Source of the DNA: JAVVEH01 sp032251435
GTDB lineage: Bacteria; Verrucomicrobiota; Lentisphaeria; Oligosphaerales; MVZH01
NCBI GenBank assembly: GCA_032251435.1
Contig: JAVVEH010000018.1
Location: forward strand, 17,076-81,075
Direction: 5' to 3'
DNA: 64,000 nt
Shown: in pieces, positions 8,779 to 17,228 of the stretch
How positions within the stretch are numbered: the stretch's first letter is position 1
How the letters are laid out: every line of letters starts with the position of its first letter
The notes under the pieces: generated by a model
Told to the model about the DNA's origin: nothing
Database searches by the model: none
What the model saw: the letters and a program-made list of their open reading frames with translations, nothing else
Position numbers and translations under genes: made by a program

Positions 8779-9464
8779 TCAGCCATATCAGTCCAAATCA
8801 TGCTTCCCGGCGGAACCCGCTCCGGCGCTCTTACACCTTAATTGAGTTGTTGATGGTTCTGACCCTGTTCACTCTGGCCGCGGTCACCGTCGCCTCGGTG
8901 GCGGGCGGCGGATTGAAAATATACCGCCGGGCTCAGTTTATCAGTGGCGCCCAGACGGATCTCCTGCTGGGCATGGAACGGTTGGAAAAAGAACTGCGGA
9001 GCTGTTTCACGTTCGACACGATTGGCTTCGCGGGAAGCGCCGAGGCCGTGTCATTTCCCGGTATGGTGTTTCGCTGGGACGCCATGGGACGGGAGTTGAC
9101 CCGGGCCCCGGGCCGGATCACCTATCGGCTCGATCGCCTGGCGGGTGGATGGGCGCGGCGGGATCAAAGTTATTCCCAGGCGACACGGGAAGACGGCGAT
9201 GGCGAGACCAGGCTTCTGGCGGCGGACGTGCGGGAGCTTCACTTTGAATATTGTAAATATGACCAGCTCAGCAAAACATACACGTGGCAGTCAGCCTGGT
9301 CCGAGGACGAAGAAGGCATGCCGACAGCCGTCAGGGTGCGGGTGAGGGCCGCCACGACCGGCGGTATCGCTGATTTTGAACGGACATTGCTGCTGCCCGC
9401 CGGCTCGCGGCCCTGGCAAGCGCCTCTTCCCGAGCGGGATGATACAACGGGGACGGTCAAATGA
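8775..9464 (+). CDS. gspJ: Type II secretion minor pseudopilin, GspJ-like
   Basis: Prepilin-type protein of 229 residues, the usual size for GspJ. The N-terminal signal 'RRSYTLIELLMVLTLFTLAA' has Glu at +5 and a hydrophobic helix; the residue before the predicted cut is Ser. The middle region 'LLLGMERLEKELRSCFTF' is the GspJ-type amphipathic stretch. It shares four-base ATGA overlaps with both gspI upstream and gspK downstream, so translation is likely coupled. GspI, GspJ and GspK form the tip complex of the pseudopilus in known systems. Confidence 0.85.
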   Translation: MISHISPNHASRRNPLRRSYTLIELLMVLTLFTLAAVTVASVAGGGLKIYRRAQFISGAQTDLLLGMERLEKELRSCFTFDTIGFAGSAEAVSFPGMVFRWDAMGRELTRAPGRITYRLDRLAGGWARRDQSYSQATREDGDGETRLLAADVRELHFEYCKYDQLSKTYTWQSAWSEDEEGMPTAVRVRVRAATTGGIADFERTLLLPAGSRPWQAPLPERDDTTGTVK

Positions 9465-10462
9465 GCGCCCGTGGAAGTCTGCTGATCACGGTCTTGTGGT
9501 GGGTGGTGATTCTGTCCATTATGGCGGTGGGATTGTACGCCATGACCCGGCCGCGCGTCGAGCTGGCCGGGCGGATGGGGGAGAGCGCCGCGTTGCGCGC
9601 CGGGGCCGACGCGGCGTTATACTCCGCGATCGCTCTGGTCGGGAAAGACCCCAGTCCCGGCTTCGACTCCGCCGCTGATGACTGGGCGGATAATCCGGAA
9701 AAATTGGGCGGGATTGAATTGGGAACCGGCGTGTTCGCCGTGGGTTTTTTTCCCGTGGACTGGATGGCGGACACCCATGACGGGGAGCCCCGGTACGGGC
9801 TTCAGGACGAGGAAAGCCGCCTCAATATCAACAAGGCGCCGGTGGAGGTGTTGGTCCGCTTGTTTGAGTGGACTTGCGGCCTGCCCACCTTGGAGTGTGA
9901 GGCGCTGGCGGGAGCGGTGGTTGATTGGCGGGATGAAAACGATGATCCGGAAGAGAGCGGCGCGGAGTCCGTGTCCTATCATGAGATGAGTGATCCCTAC
10001 AGTCCGCGGAACGCGCTTTTCCAAATGCCAGAGGAATTGTTACTTGTCAAGGGCGTGACCGCGGAGATTTTTCGCAGGGTGGAACCGTATATCACGGTTT
10101 ACGGGACGGGAGCGGTCAATGTGAATACCGCCCCGGACCTGGTGTTGACATGTCTGGGCCTGGGCGAGCCGGCGATCACGGCGGTGAACAGTTGGCGCGC
10201 CGGTCCGGATGGAATCGTCGGTACGGGAGACGACGTTCCATTTGAGCGGACCGGCGCCATTTTGGTTGATTTGGATGACACCGGCATGCTGTCAGAGAAT
10301 GCGAAATCTGAGCTGCGCCGGGCCATAAACGGGCGGCTTCTCACCGTGCGCTCGGATAATTTTAGAGGACATGTGTTTAGACGGCTTGATAATTCCGCCG
10401 CGAGGATGCACATTATGTTCGTTTTCAACCGCGGCGGCGCTGTGCGCCTCTGGCGGGAATGA
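9461..10462 (+). CDS. gspK: Type II secretion pseudopilus tip protein GspK
   Basis: The 333-residue length and the features match GspK: an N-terminal membrane helix 'SLLITVLWWVVILSIMAVG' lacking the usual FTLIE signature, then a large periplasmic alpha-helical domain with 'DEESRLNINKAPVEVLVRLF' and 'AVNVNTAPDLVL', which are the family's helix-hairpin-helix-like segments, and an Asp-rich stretch 'DWRDENDDPEESGAES' that in known GspK contributes to calcium binding. It caps the pseudopilus and lies in one operon with gspI and gspJ (ATGA overlap). An 81-base gap separates it from the next gene. Confidence 0.9.
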   Translation: MSARGSLLITVLWWVVILSIMAVGLYAMTRPRVELAGRMGESAALRAGADAALYSAIALVGKDPSPGFDSAADDWADNPEKLGGIELGTGVFAVGFFPVDWMADTHDGEPRYGLQDEESRLNINKAPVEVLVRLFEWTCGLPTLECEALAGAVVDWRDENDDPEESGAESVSYHEMSDPYSPRNALFQMPEELLLVKGVTAEIFRRVEPYITVYGTGAVNVNTAPDLVLTCLGLGEPAITAVNSWRAGPDGIVGTGDDVPFERTGAILVDLDDTGMLSENAKSELRRAINGRLLTVRSDNFRGHVFRRLDNSAARMHIMFVFNRGGAVRLWRE

Positions 10463-10543
10463 CCGCGGCTTGTTTGACCGTTGACAAGCGGGGGCTCGTA
10501 ATCTTCCCGGCTTAGCGGATGGTATCCTTTCAGGAGTGTTGTC

Positions 10544-12022
10544 ATGAGCGTGGTGAATGCTGTTAAACGTTTTTTCACCGGTAAACCGGTTTTTCCAAAG
10601 CCTTCCGTGGCCGTGGAAATCGGGGCTGACTGGATTAAAATCGCCCAGGCCTCCTCGGGGTTCAGAAGCGGAAAAATTTCCCGCTTGGGATGCCAGGCGG
10701 TGACCGGCAAGGACGGGGCGGAATCCGCATTGCGTCAGCTGATCGCTGAAACCGGGTGTGAAACCAAAGACATGATCTTGTGTCTGCCCCGCAATCAAGT
10801 CGCTGTCCGCATGTTGCGGGTGCCGGCCACCCACCCCGAGGAAATTTCTAAAATTGTTCATTTGCAAGCCGGACGGCTGACCCCTTACTCCAGTGATGAG
10901 GTTGTTTCCGCCTACGATATTCTCGGCACCGATGAGCATGGCTATTCCACCGTTTTACTGGCTATCGCCCGGCGTCGGTTAATTTCAGAAAAATCCGCGT
11001 TGATCGCCGCGTGCGGCGGCCGGGTCGGGGCCGTGGCGGCCGGGACTGAAGGTGTCTGCGCTCAAGTGCGGCGGATCGTGGGAAAAGACGTTGGCGCCGA
11101 TGTTCCGACGGGAGTGTTGAATGTTGACGCGGATTTCTCGGAACTGATTGTTTTTTATAATGGCGCCCCCGTTTTCACCAAAAATGTGCTGATTGGGTCG
11201 GCCGCTTTGAAAAAGGATGTCGCCCGGTGGCAGGGTGAATTGATTAACGAGATAGTCACGGGGGTTGATGAATTTAAAAAGGATTACGCGTCCGCTCCGG
11301 ACGTTCCCGAGTTGATTTTCACAGGCATGGCCGTGCCGTCCTCCCTGGCGGCGGCTTTGAAAGAGGTGTGCGGTATCTGCGTCACGCCCGCGGAACTTGG
11401 CGGTCCGGGCGGTGCCTCTGGCCGGAAGGGCGACGCGGACATCTCTCCGGCATCCGTGGTGGGCTGCGCGTTGTCCGGGGATCGCCTGGGCGTGGATCTG
11501 TTGCCGCCGGAGGACCACTTGATGAAGGTGATGACCCGCCGCCGGGGCCAACTGAACGTCATGGGCGTGCTGGGACTGTTTATCGTGACGTTATTGCTGG
11601 CCTTGCTCGTGCTCGGTTTTTACGAGCGCCATCTGCGCGTGGAAAGCTTGAAGCGGCAGGTGGGCGGCATCGAGCCTGTCGCTGAACTTGTGCGGGAACG
11701 GCAACGACGGGTGGCGATAATGGGCGCCCGGCTGGACGCCGCGGGCACGCCTCTGCACGTGTTGACTGAATTGCAACGCTTGACACCGGATGAAATTCAT
11801 CTGACCAGTCTGAAGGTGGATGCGAAAGACACCATGTCCTTACGCGGCCAAGCTGTGGCGATGAACAATATTTTTGAATATGGGAAAATTCTGGAAAATT
11901 CAAAAGTTTTTGAAGGGGTGGATTCCAGTTCCAGCGTCGGAAAGAATAATCAATTCGCCGAATTCACCATCACATGCCGATTTCAGAAACCAATGACCAC
12001 CTTTAAAACGGACAAGCGTTAA
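10544..12022 (+). CDS. PilM-PilN fusion (GspL-like assembly platform protein)
   Basis: The N-terminal part (about 1-320) is an actin-like PilM/GspL cytoplasmic domain: 'VAVEIGADWIKIAQAS' is the phosphate-1-like start and 'MILCLPRNQVAVRMLRVP' is typical PilM. One membrane helix follows at about 337-359 ('VMGVLGLFIVTLLLALLVL'), then a coiled linker and a PilN-type periplasmic domain containing 'LTELQRLTPDEIHLTSLKVD'. In type IV pili PilM and PilN are separate proteins that bind each other; here they are joined, which is also the architecture of GspL. Its stop codon overlaps the start of the next gene by one base (TAATG). Confidence 0.85.
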   Translation: MSVVNAVKRFFTGKPVFPKPSVAVEIGADWIKIAQASSGFRSGKISRLGCQAVTGKDGAESALRQLIAETGCETKDMILCLPRNQVAVRMLRVPATHPEEISKIVHLQAGRLTPYSSDEVVSAYDILGTDEHGYSTVLLAIARRRLISEKSALIAACGGRVGAVAAGTEGVCAQVRRIVGKDVGADVPTGVLNVDADFSELIVFYNGAPVFTKNVLIGSAALKKDVARWQGELINEIVTGVDEFKKDYASAPDVPELIFTGMAVPSSLAAALKEVCGICVTPAELGGPGGASGRKGDADISPASVVGCALSGDRLGVDLLPPEDHLMKVMTRRRGQLNVMGVLGLFIVTLLLALLVLGFYERHLRVESLKRQVGGIEPVAELVRERQRRVAIMGARLDAAGTPLHVLTELQRLTPDEIHLTSLKVDAKDTMSLRGQAVAMNNIFEYGKILENSKVFEGVDSSSSVGKNNQFAEFTITCRFQKPMTTFKTDKR

Positions 12023-12594
12023 TGGACTTTTTACGAAATCTTTCCAAACGGGAGCGTGTCCTCCTTATCGCCGCGGGCTCATGCGTGTTTTTAGCTGTGG
12101 TCTACCGCCTGGTGTTGATTCCTGTCCGGGAAAAAAACAGCGGGATGGATGCGGAAATGATGGTCCTGAGTGGTCAACTTGACCGCCTGCGGACAATTGC
12201 CGCCCGGCAAAACCAAGTGGGAGAGGATTATGTCCGCTTGAAACAGGCCTTTAAGGCGCCGGGAACGGATGAGGAGCGCGTGCGGGTGTTTCAAGAGAGT
12301 TTAGAGAAATTCTGTTCGGAGACTGGGGTGCGAATCACTAAGATGACACCGCGTCAGGTCAAGCAGACCGATTGGTCCAAAACCTATCTGGTTGATCTGC
12401 AAATAGAAGCGGACAGCAAACAACTGATCGCCTTTCTGCACAAACTGAATACGGCTGACAGCGTTTACCGGACCGACGGGTTTCATCTTTACCGCAAGGG
12501 AAAAGATGTGTCAGGAAATGACTTGGGCGCCTCCTTGGTCGTGAGTATGTTGGTGGTGGCGGATGACCCGTCATCGGTGGCAGCGGACAGTTGA
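12022..12594 (+). CDS. gspM: GspM/PilO-like assembly platform protein
   Basis: Small bitopic protein of 190 residues: short cytoplasmic tail 'MDFLRNLSKRERVLL', one membrane helix at about 13-35, a coiled-coil segment with 'LSGQLDRLRTIAARQNQ', then a ferredoxin-like periplasmic domain. This is the layout of PilO and GspM, which pair with PilN and GspL. The one-base overlap with the PilM-PilN gene suggests translational coupling and a stoichiometric complex. No gspC, D, E, F or G is present in the window, so the rest of the machine must be encoded elsewhere. Sequence similarity to PilO is low and the call depends partly on position. Confidence 0.75.
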   Translation: MDFLRNLSKRERVLLIAAGSCVFLAVVYRLVLIPVREKNSGMDAEMMVLSGQLDRLRTIAARQNQVGEDYVRLKQAFKAPGTDEERVRVFQESLEKFCSETGVRITKMTPRQVKQTDWSKTYLVDLQIEADSKQLIAFLHKLNTADSVYRTDGFHLYRKGKDVSGNDLGASLVVSMLVVADDPSSVAADS

Positions 12595-12604
12595 TGATTT
12601 CTCA

Positions 12605-13921
12605 ATGCTGAGTCCCCAGCTTAGATCCGGCCTGAAACGTTTCCGCCGCCAACGGCGGGCCTTTTGGAGCTTGGGAGTGATCACGATCCTGTTTGTGGTG
12701 TGTCTGCCCGCTGAATTGCTCTGTAACAGCAAGCCGATTTTCATCCGCTTTAACGGCCGCTCCTATTTTCCTGTGTTCAAACGCTACACCGAGGCGGATT
12801 TCGGGGGTGCCCGACACGTTGTTCCCGATTACCGGAGTCCTGGCTTTTTGGAGCTGGTGGGGCATGGTGAGCCGCACGGCGAGGGGGACCAGGCCGTTCC
12901 GACTCCCCCCCCGCCCCCCGCCACCGATGTTCTGGACATGTTTGATGACGAGACATCGGGAGAACCAGGACCGGGCCGCCCCGCGGATGGTGGCGGGAAA
13001 GAAAACAGCGCCGCCGCCGCGGCCCGGATTCTGGCTGATTTTGATCCGGAACCCTGGGATGTCGAGGTGACTGAACGGTGTCACTCAACCGCGGACGAGG
13101 CGGTCGAGCCGGCGTGGATGCTTTGGCCGCCCGTGCGCTATGACTACGCGTATATCGCCCAAGGCAGTCAAGCGGGACGGGACGCGCTGGCTTCTCCTTG
13201 GGGACAGGTCATACCGGGGAGTGGCAAACACTACGGGTCGAGTTGGGTGGACGGGCATTACCTGGGCACCGATGACCGGGGACGGGATGTCCTGGCCCGG
13301 TTGGTTTACGGCTTCCGGGTCTCCATGATTTTCGGCTTGGCCCTGGCGATTTCAGGCACCATCGCCGGCGCGGTTATCGGAGCGTTGCAGGGGTTTTTCG
13401 GTGGATTGATCGACCTGCTGGGACAACGCGTCACGGAAATTTGGGGCTCGTTGCCGCAATTATATCTCCTGATGATTCTCAGCTCTCTGCTGGCGAGAAA
13501 TATCTACGTGCTGTTTGTTATCTTAAATCTCACATCATGGATGGGCATGGCCGCTTACATGCGGGCCGAGTTCCTCCGCGGGCGGCAATTGGATTATGTG
13601 CTCGCCGCCCGGGGCCTGGGCGTGTCCAGTCCGGCGATCATGTTCCGTCATATTCTGCCCAATTCATTGACCCCGATCATCACCTTTCTGCCCTTCAGTA
13701 TCAGCGGGGGGATTTTGGCCTTGGTCAGCCTGGATTTCTTGAGCCTGGGCGTGCCCAGCCCATACCCCAGCCTGGGAGAATTGCTCGCCCAGGGACAGAA
13801 CAATCTCCGCGCCACGTGGATTATCTTCCCGACATTCCTGGTTCTCAGCGGCACCGTCACCCTGCTGACCTTTGTCGGAGACGGGCTTCGCAACGCCTTT
13901 GACCCGCGGAAGTCGGGGTGA
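12605..13921 (+). CDS. yejE: Peptide ABC transporter permease YejE with a Pro/Asp-rich insertion
   Basis: Inner-membrane permease of the YejABEF peptide importer. The start MLSPQ (12605) aligns with the E. coli protein; the frame also holds ATG at 12563 inside the previous gene. The first part 'ELLCNSKPIFIRFNGRSYFP' and 'RYTEADFGG' are diagnostic of YejE, and 'GTDDRGRDVLARLVYG' plus the permease loop 'EFLRGRQLDYVLAARGLGVS' are standard. Compared with E. coli YejE there are about 75-80 extra residues between the periplasmic YFP region and the LWPPVRYD segment, containing a run of prolines and the acidic 'MFDDETSGEPGPG'. It follows gspM directly; yejA and yejB are not nearby. The C-terminus ('AFDPRKSG') is complete. 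Confidence 0.9.
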   Translation: MLSPQLRSGLKRFRRQRRAFWSLGVITILFVVCLPAELLCNSKPIFIRFNGRSYFPVFKRYTEADFGGARHVVPDYRSPGFLELVGHGEPHGEGDQAVPTPPPPPATDVLDMFDDETSGEPGPGRPADGGGKENSAAAAARILADFDPEPWDVEVTERCHSTADEAVEPAWMLWPPVRYDYAYIAQGSQAGRDALASPWGQVIPGSGKHYGSSWVDGHYLGTDDRGRDVLARLVYGFRVSMIFGLALAISGTIAGAVIGALQGFFGGLIDLLGQRVTEIWGSLPQLYLLMILSSLLARNIYVLFVILNLTSWMGMAAYMRAEFLRGRQLDYVLAARGLGVSSPAIMFRHILPNSLTPIITFLPFSISGGILALVSLDFLSLGVPSPYPSLGELLAQGQNNLRATWIIFPTFLVLSGTVTLLTFVGDGLRNAFDPRKSG

Positions 13922-13963
13922 TTGACAAGTGGACCGATTGATATATATTCTTTGTCATATATC
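13922..13963 (+). promoter_or_regulatory. vapBC promoter with operator-like inverted repeat
   Basis: A perfect -35 TTGACA (13922-13927), a 16-base spacer and the -10 TATATT (13944-13949) begin one base after the yejE stop codon. An inverted repeat GATATAT (13940-13946) and ATATATC (13957-13963) with a 10-base spacer overlaps the -10. VapB-VapC complexes usually repress their own promoter by binding such repeats, so this is the likely autoregulatory site. Confidence 0.7.
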
Positions 13964-14001
13964 ATGCGGCTTCAACAATGGCAGAATAACAGGGCACCTT
14001 C

Positions 14002-14223
14002 ATGATTACGGCCAAAGTATTTCAATCAGGACGGAGCCAGGCGGTCAGGTTACCCAAAAAATACCGCTTTAAAACCAGCGAAATCAGGGTGACGCGAACG
14101 GCGGATGGTCTTTTGCTGACTGAAAAAGATCCCTGGGATATTTTCGCTGACGGGGTCGCTGAACTGTCAGATGATTTTCTAAAACCGCGTCAACAGCCTA
14201 CTCTGGAGGAACGTGACTTTTGA
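14002..14223 (+). CDS. vapB: VapB-type antitoxin (AbrB/SpoVT fold)
   Basis: A 73-residue antitoxin. The N-terminal swapped-hairpin DNA-binding motif 'MITAKVFQSGRSQAVRLPKK' is characteristic of the VapB/AbrB family, where it binds the operator; the C-terminal tail 'DPWDIFADGVAELSDDFL' would wrap around and block the toxin. It overlaps vapC: its TGA stop sits inside the toxin's TTG start region, which ties the translation of the two together. The module has its own promoter and operator just upstream and sits between yejE and yejF. Confidence 0.93.
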   Translation: MITAKVFQSGRSQAVRLPKKYRFKTSEIRVTRTADGLLLTEKDPWDIFADGVAELSDDFLKPRQQPTLEERDF

Positions 14224-14690
14224 ACGCGGCCTCCCTTTTTGTCCTGGACACGGATATTCTTATCTTTCTGATTCGGGGACTGAAAAAAAGCTGTGCCAGC
14301 CCCGAGCATATCGCAAAGGCTATGGGAGTACTGCGCCGGATTCAGGATACCCAGGCGGCGGGCGGAATTACGGGAGTTTCCGCTATCACGGTCGCGGAGC
14401 TTGAGTTTGGCGCGGCAAAATCTGCCAGTCCTGAAAAAGAACGCCGGGCGGTAACCAGAATTCTGACCCCGTTTGAATTATTTCCCTTTTCCCCCTTTTC
14501 TGTTCCCCGGCACTACGGCGAAATCCGTCTCGCCTTGGAAAAGCAGGGAAGTATGATTGGGGCGATGGATCTGCTGATCGCCGCTCACGCCCGCTCTCTC
14601 GGCGCGAAACTGGTCACCAACAACCTCCGGGATTTTGGCCGGATCGAGGGTTTGGAATGCGAAAACTGGACGATTGGGGAAAGAAAATAA
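14220..14690 (+). CDS. vapC: VapC-type PIN-domain ribonuclease toxin
   Basis: PIN-domain RNase of 156 residues; VapC toxins cleave tRNA or rRNA with a Mg-binding acidic centre. The acidic residues are in place: Asp in 'LDTDILIF', Glu in 'TVAELEFGAA', and Asp in 'GAMDLLIAAHARSLG', followed by the family ending 'LVTNNLRDFGRIEGL'. The start is a TTG at 14220, supported by GAGGAA seven bases before it and by the overlap with vapB; no ATG or GTG would keep the first catalytic Asp. It appears intact. The next small frame follows with no gap (TAAATG). Confidence 0.93.
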   Translation: MNAASLFVLDTDILIFLIRGLKKSCASPEHIAKAMGVLRRIQDTQAAGGITGVSAITVAELEFGAAKSASPEKERRAVTRILTPFELFPFSPFSVPRHYGEIRLALEKQGSMIGAMDLLIAAHARSLGAKLVTNNLRDFGRIEGLECENWTIGERK

Positions 14691-14876
14691 ATGTCTGATA
14701 ATCTGGTATTAAAACTAACCGGACTGCTTAAAACCGATCCCCGGTTTGTGGATGAGGACGGAGAGCTGGTCAAGAGCGCCGTCATCGACCGGGCCTGGCG
14801 GACGGATCATGATCTGGTGGCCCTGCTGCTGTCGGACGCGGCGGCCAAAGCCGCCTTTTTCGCGGAGCTTACTTAA
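14691..14876 (+). pseudogene. N-terminal remnant of a type III restriction-modification methyltransferase (Mod)
   Basis: The 61-codon frame closely resembles the start of type III Mod DNA methyltransferases: 'LLKTDPRFVDEDGELVKSAV' followed by 'DRAWRTDHDLVALLLSDA'. A full Mod has roughly 600 residues with the FxGxG and DPPY motifs, none of which is present here. The frame ends at TAA, and the very next base starts yejF. The remnant is probably what remained after a deletion that joined a defence locus to the transporter operon. It could be expressed as a short peptide from the vapBC transcript, but it cannot methylate DNA. The identification is from memory of the family. Confidence 0.72.
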
Positions 14877-16922
14877 GTGCTTTTAAGTGTTGACAATTTA
14901 CAGGTCGGCTTTCATCTGCCGGACGGGGGCCGCGTGACCGCTGTTGACGGAATCAGCTTTGAGCTGGAAGCGGGGAAGACGCTGGCCCTGGTCGGCGAAT
15001 CGGGGTGCGGGAAAAGCGTGACGGCCTTTTCCATCATGCGCTTACTGCCGGAAAACGCCTTCCATCCCGGCGGCTCGATCCGCTTTGACGGCCGGGATCT
15101 GCTCAGTCTGTCCGAGCGGGCTATGCGCGGTGTCCGCGGCGATGACATCGCTATGATTTTTCAGGAACCGATGACCTCTTTAAACCCCCTGATGCGGATT
15201 GGCCGGCAAATTCGGGAACCGCTTGTGTCACACCGCGGCATGACCGCGGCCGAGGCGGATAACGAGGTGATGTCGCTGCTGAAAAAAGTCGGCATTCCCG
15301 ACCCGGAAAGCCGACTGAAAGATTTTCCTCATCAACTGTCGGGGGGGATGCGGCAACGGGTCATGATCGCCATGGCTCTGGCTTGCCAGCCCAAGTTGTT
15401 GATCGCCGATGAACCGACGACCGCGCTGGATGTGACGATCCAGGCGCAAATGCTGGGTTTGATCAAAGATTTGCAGCGGGAAACGACAATGAGTGTGCTG
15501 TTTATCACTCATGACCTGGGGGTGGTGAATCAAATCGCTGACGATGTCCGCGTGATGTACGCCGGTCAATTCATGGAGACGGGCCGTCGTGAACAGGTCT
15601 ACTCCCGCATGGCGCATCCCTACACGCGGGGATTGTTCGCCTCGCTGCCGTCAACCTCCACCCGGGGGCATCGCCTCAAGGCGATTCCGGGCCGCGTGCC
15701 GAGTTTGACAGAGTTGCCGACGGGGTGCCGCTTCCGGGACCGGTGCCGCGAAGTGACGGCGGTCTGTTCCACACCGCCGCCGACTGTCTCGTTGGAGGAA
15801 GGGCACACCGCGGTGTGTCATTGGCTGACACCGGACATGAGAAACGACCGGGATGAGGACGTTTGGCGGCGCGCTGAAACCCTTCCCCCGCCGACGGAGA
15901 AAGACGCCCCGGCCGACTGGTTGACCGTGACAGGGCTGAAAACTCACTTTCCAGTCAAGCGGGGCGTGTTTATGCGGACGGTCGCCCATGTCCGGGCCGT
16001 GGACGATGTGTCCTTCGCCATCCCGCGGGGAACAACCCTGGCCCTGGTGGGAGAATCCGGCTGCGGGAAAACCACGGTGGGAACCTCTCTTTTGCGGTTG
16101 TTGAGTGAAGCGCGGGGACGCGTGGTGGTGAATGGTGAAAATGTGATGGCATGGGATAAGCGGATGCTACGGGCGAACCGCCGCCGCCTGCAAATTGTTT
16201 TTCAAGATCCCTTCTCGTCCCTTTCCCCGCGGATGACCGTGGGTCAGATTGTCGGGGAGGGGCTGCGGGTGCATTTTCCTGACTTGTCCCGGGAAGAGCG
16301 CCGAGAGCGGATTGTCACGGGACTGAAGGAGACCGGTCTGTCCGCCGAAGCCATGGACCGCTATCCCCATGAATTTTCCGGCGGTCAGCGCCAGCGGATA
16401 AGTATCGCCCGGGCGTTGGTTCTTGAACCGGAATTTATTGTGCTGGATGAGCCCACCAGCGCCCTGGATGTGTCGGTGCAGGCCCAAATTCTTAACCTTT
16501 TACAGGATTTGCGCCGCCGTCGGGACCTGACCTTTTTATTTATCACCCATGACCTGTCGGTGGTCCGGCATTTCGCCGATTTCGTGGCTGTGATGTACTT
16601 GGGAAAAATTGTGGAATACGCGGCGTGTGAAGCGATGTTCGCCCGCCCGCTTCATCCGTATACCCGCTCGCTTCTGCAGGCGGTGCCGAGCCCTTTTGAA
16701 CGCCGCGCGTTGATCCGGTTGTCGGGCGAAGTGCCCAGTCCGCTTAACCCCCCTTCCGGATGCCATTTCCATCCCCGCTGTCCGGTGTGTCAGCAGGCCG
16801 ACGCGCGTTCCGAGTTGCGGGAAAAATGCCCGCGGTCTTTTCCTGACTTGAGACCCGATGACCGCGGAGGAAAAACCGCGTGCCACGCTCTTGAACAAAC
16901 TAGTCATGCGAAAAACGGGTAA
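14877..16922 (+). CDS. yejF: Peptide ABC transporter ATPase YejF (two nucleotide-binding domains)
   Basis: Fused OppD-OppF type ATPase of 681 residues. Both domains are complete: Walker A 'GESGCGKS' and 'GESGCGKT', signature 'LSGGMRQR' and 'FSGGQRQR', Walker B 'LLIADEPTTALD' and 'FIVLDEPTSALD'. Each domain ends with an oligopeptide-transporter C-terminal segment with clustered Cys ('GCRFRDRC' and 'GCHFHPRCPVC'), which in relatives can bind an Fe-S cluster. The GTG start follows the Mod remnant stop codon immediately; GGAG lies about ten bases upstream, inside the remnant. Its natural partner yejE lies 955 bases upstream, so transcription from the yejE promoter must now pass the vapBC insert. 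Confidence 0.93.
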   Translation: MLLSVDNLQVGFHLPDGGRVTAVDGISFELEAGKTLALVGESGCGKSVTAFSIMRLLPENAFHPGGSIRFDGRDLLSLSERAMRGVRGDDIAMIFQEPMTSLNPLMRIGRQIREPLVSHRGMTAAEADNEVMSLLKKVGIPDPESRLKDFPHQLSGGMRQRVMIAMALACQPKLLIADEPTTALDVTIQAQMLGLIKDLQRETTMSVLFITHDLGVVNQIADDVRVMYAGQFMETGRREQVYSRMAHPYTRGLFASLPSTSTRGHRLKAIPGRVPSLTELPTGCRFRDRCREVTAVCSTPPPTVSLEEGHTAVCHWLTPDMRNDRDEDVWRRAETLPPPTEKDAPADWLTVTGLKTHFPVKRGVFMRTVAHVRAVDDVSFAIPRGTTLALVGESGCGKTTVGTSLLRLLSEARGRVVVNGENVMAWDKRMLRANRRRLQIVFQDPFSSLSPRMTVGQIVGEGLRVHFPDLSREERRERIVTGLKETGLSAEAMDRYPHEFSGGQRQRISIARALVLEPEFIVLDEPTSALDVSVQAQILNLLQDLRRRRDLTFLFITHDLSVVRHFADFVAVMYLGKIVEYAACEAMFARPLHPYTRSLLQAVPSPFERRALIRLSGEVPSPLNPPSGCHFHPRCPVCQQADARSELREKCPRSFPDLRPDDRGGKTACHALEQTSHAKNG

Positions 16923-17088
16923 TGACAAAAATGTAGCAAGCGCCGCGCGCCATGCGGACACCCGCCCGCCAGTGGATGGCCGTATATGACAAGATTGTTG
17001 TTTTTTTGTGAAGCCGGCCTACAGACGAGGCGATTTATATTTTTATAAGTATTTTAAATTGAATTAGTTAGTGTTTTATTTAATTGGA

Positions 17089-17148
17089 TGGTATTTTTTA
17101 TGCTTAAAATCCGGGACAATTTTTCCGGTCTCAAGGCATGTCCGGAAA
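17089..17148 (+). promoter_or_regulatory. Candidate glnN control region: sigma-54-like site and leader hairpin
   Basis: The 306 bases between yejF and glnN hold no gene and turn AT-rich from about 17030. TGG at 17089-17091 and TGC at 17101-17103 keep the GG-N10-GC spacing of sigma-54 promoters, although the bases between differ from the consensus. Further on, TTTCCGG (17122-17128) and CCGGAAA (17142-17148) form a seven-base stem with a 13-base loop in the presumed leader. Control by nitrogen status would make sense for glutamine synthetase, but this is inference. Confidence 0.25.
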
Positions 17149-17228
17149 GCTTTCCATAACCCCGTTTTCTGTATTATGTGTTGTGGTTCGCCGCGACAAA
17201 AACCCGCAAAGAAATAGTGAGGACTGAC

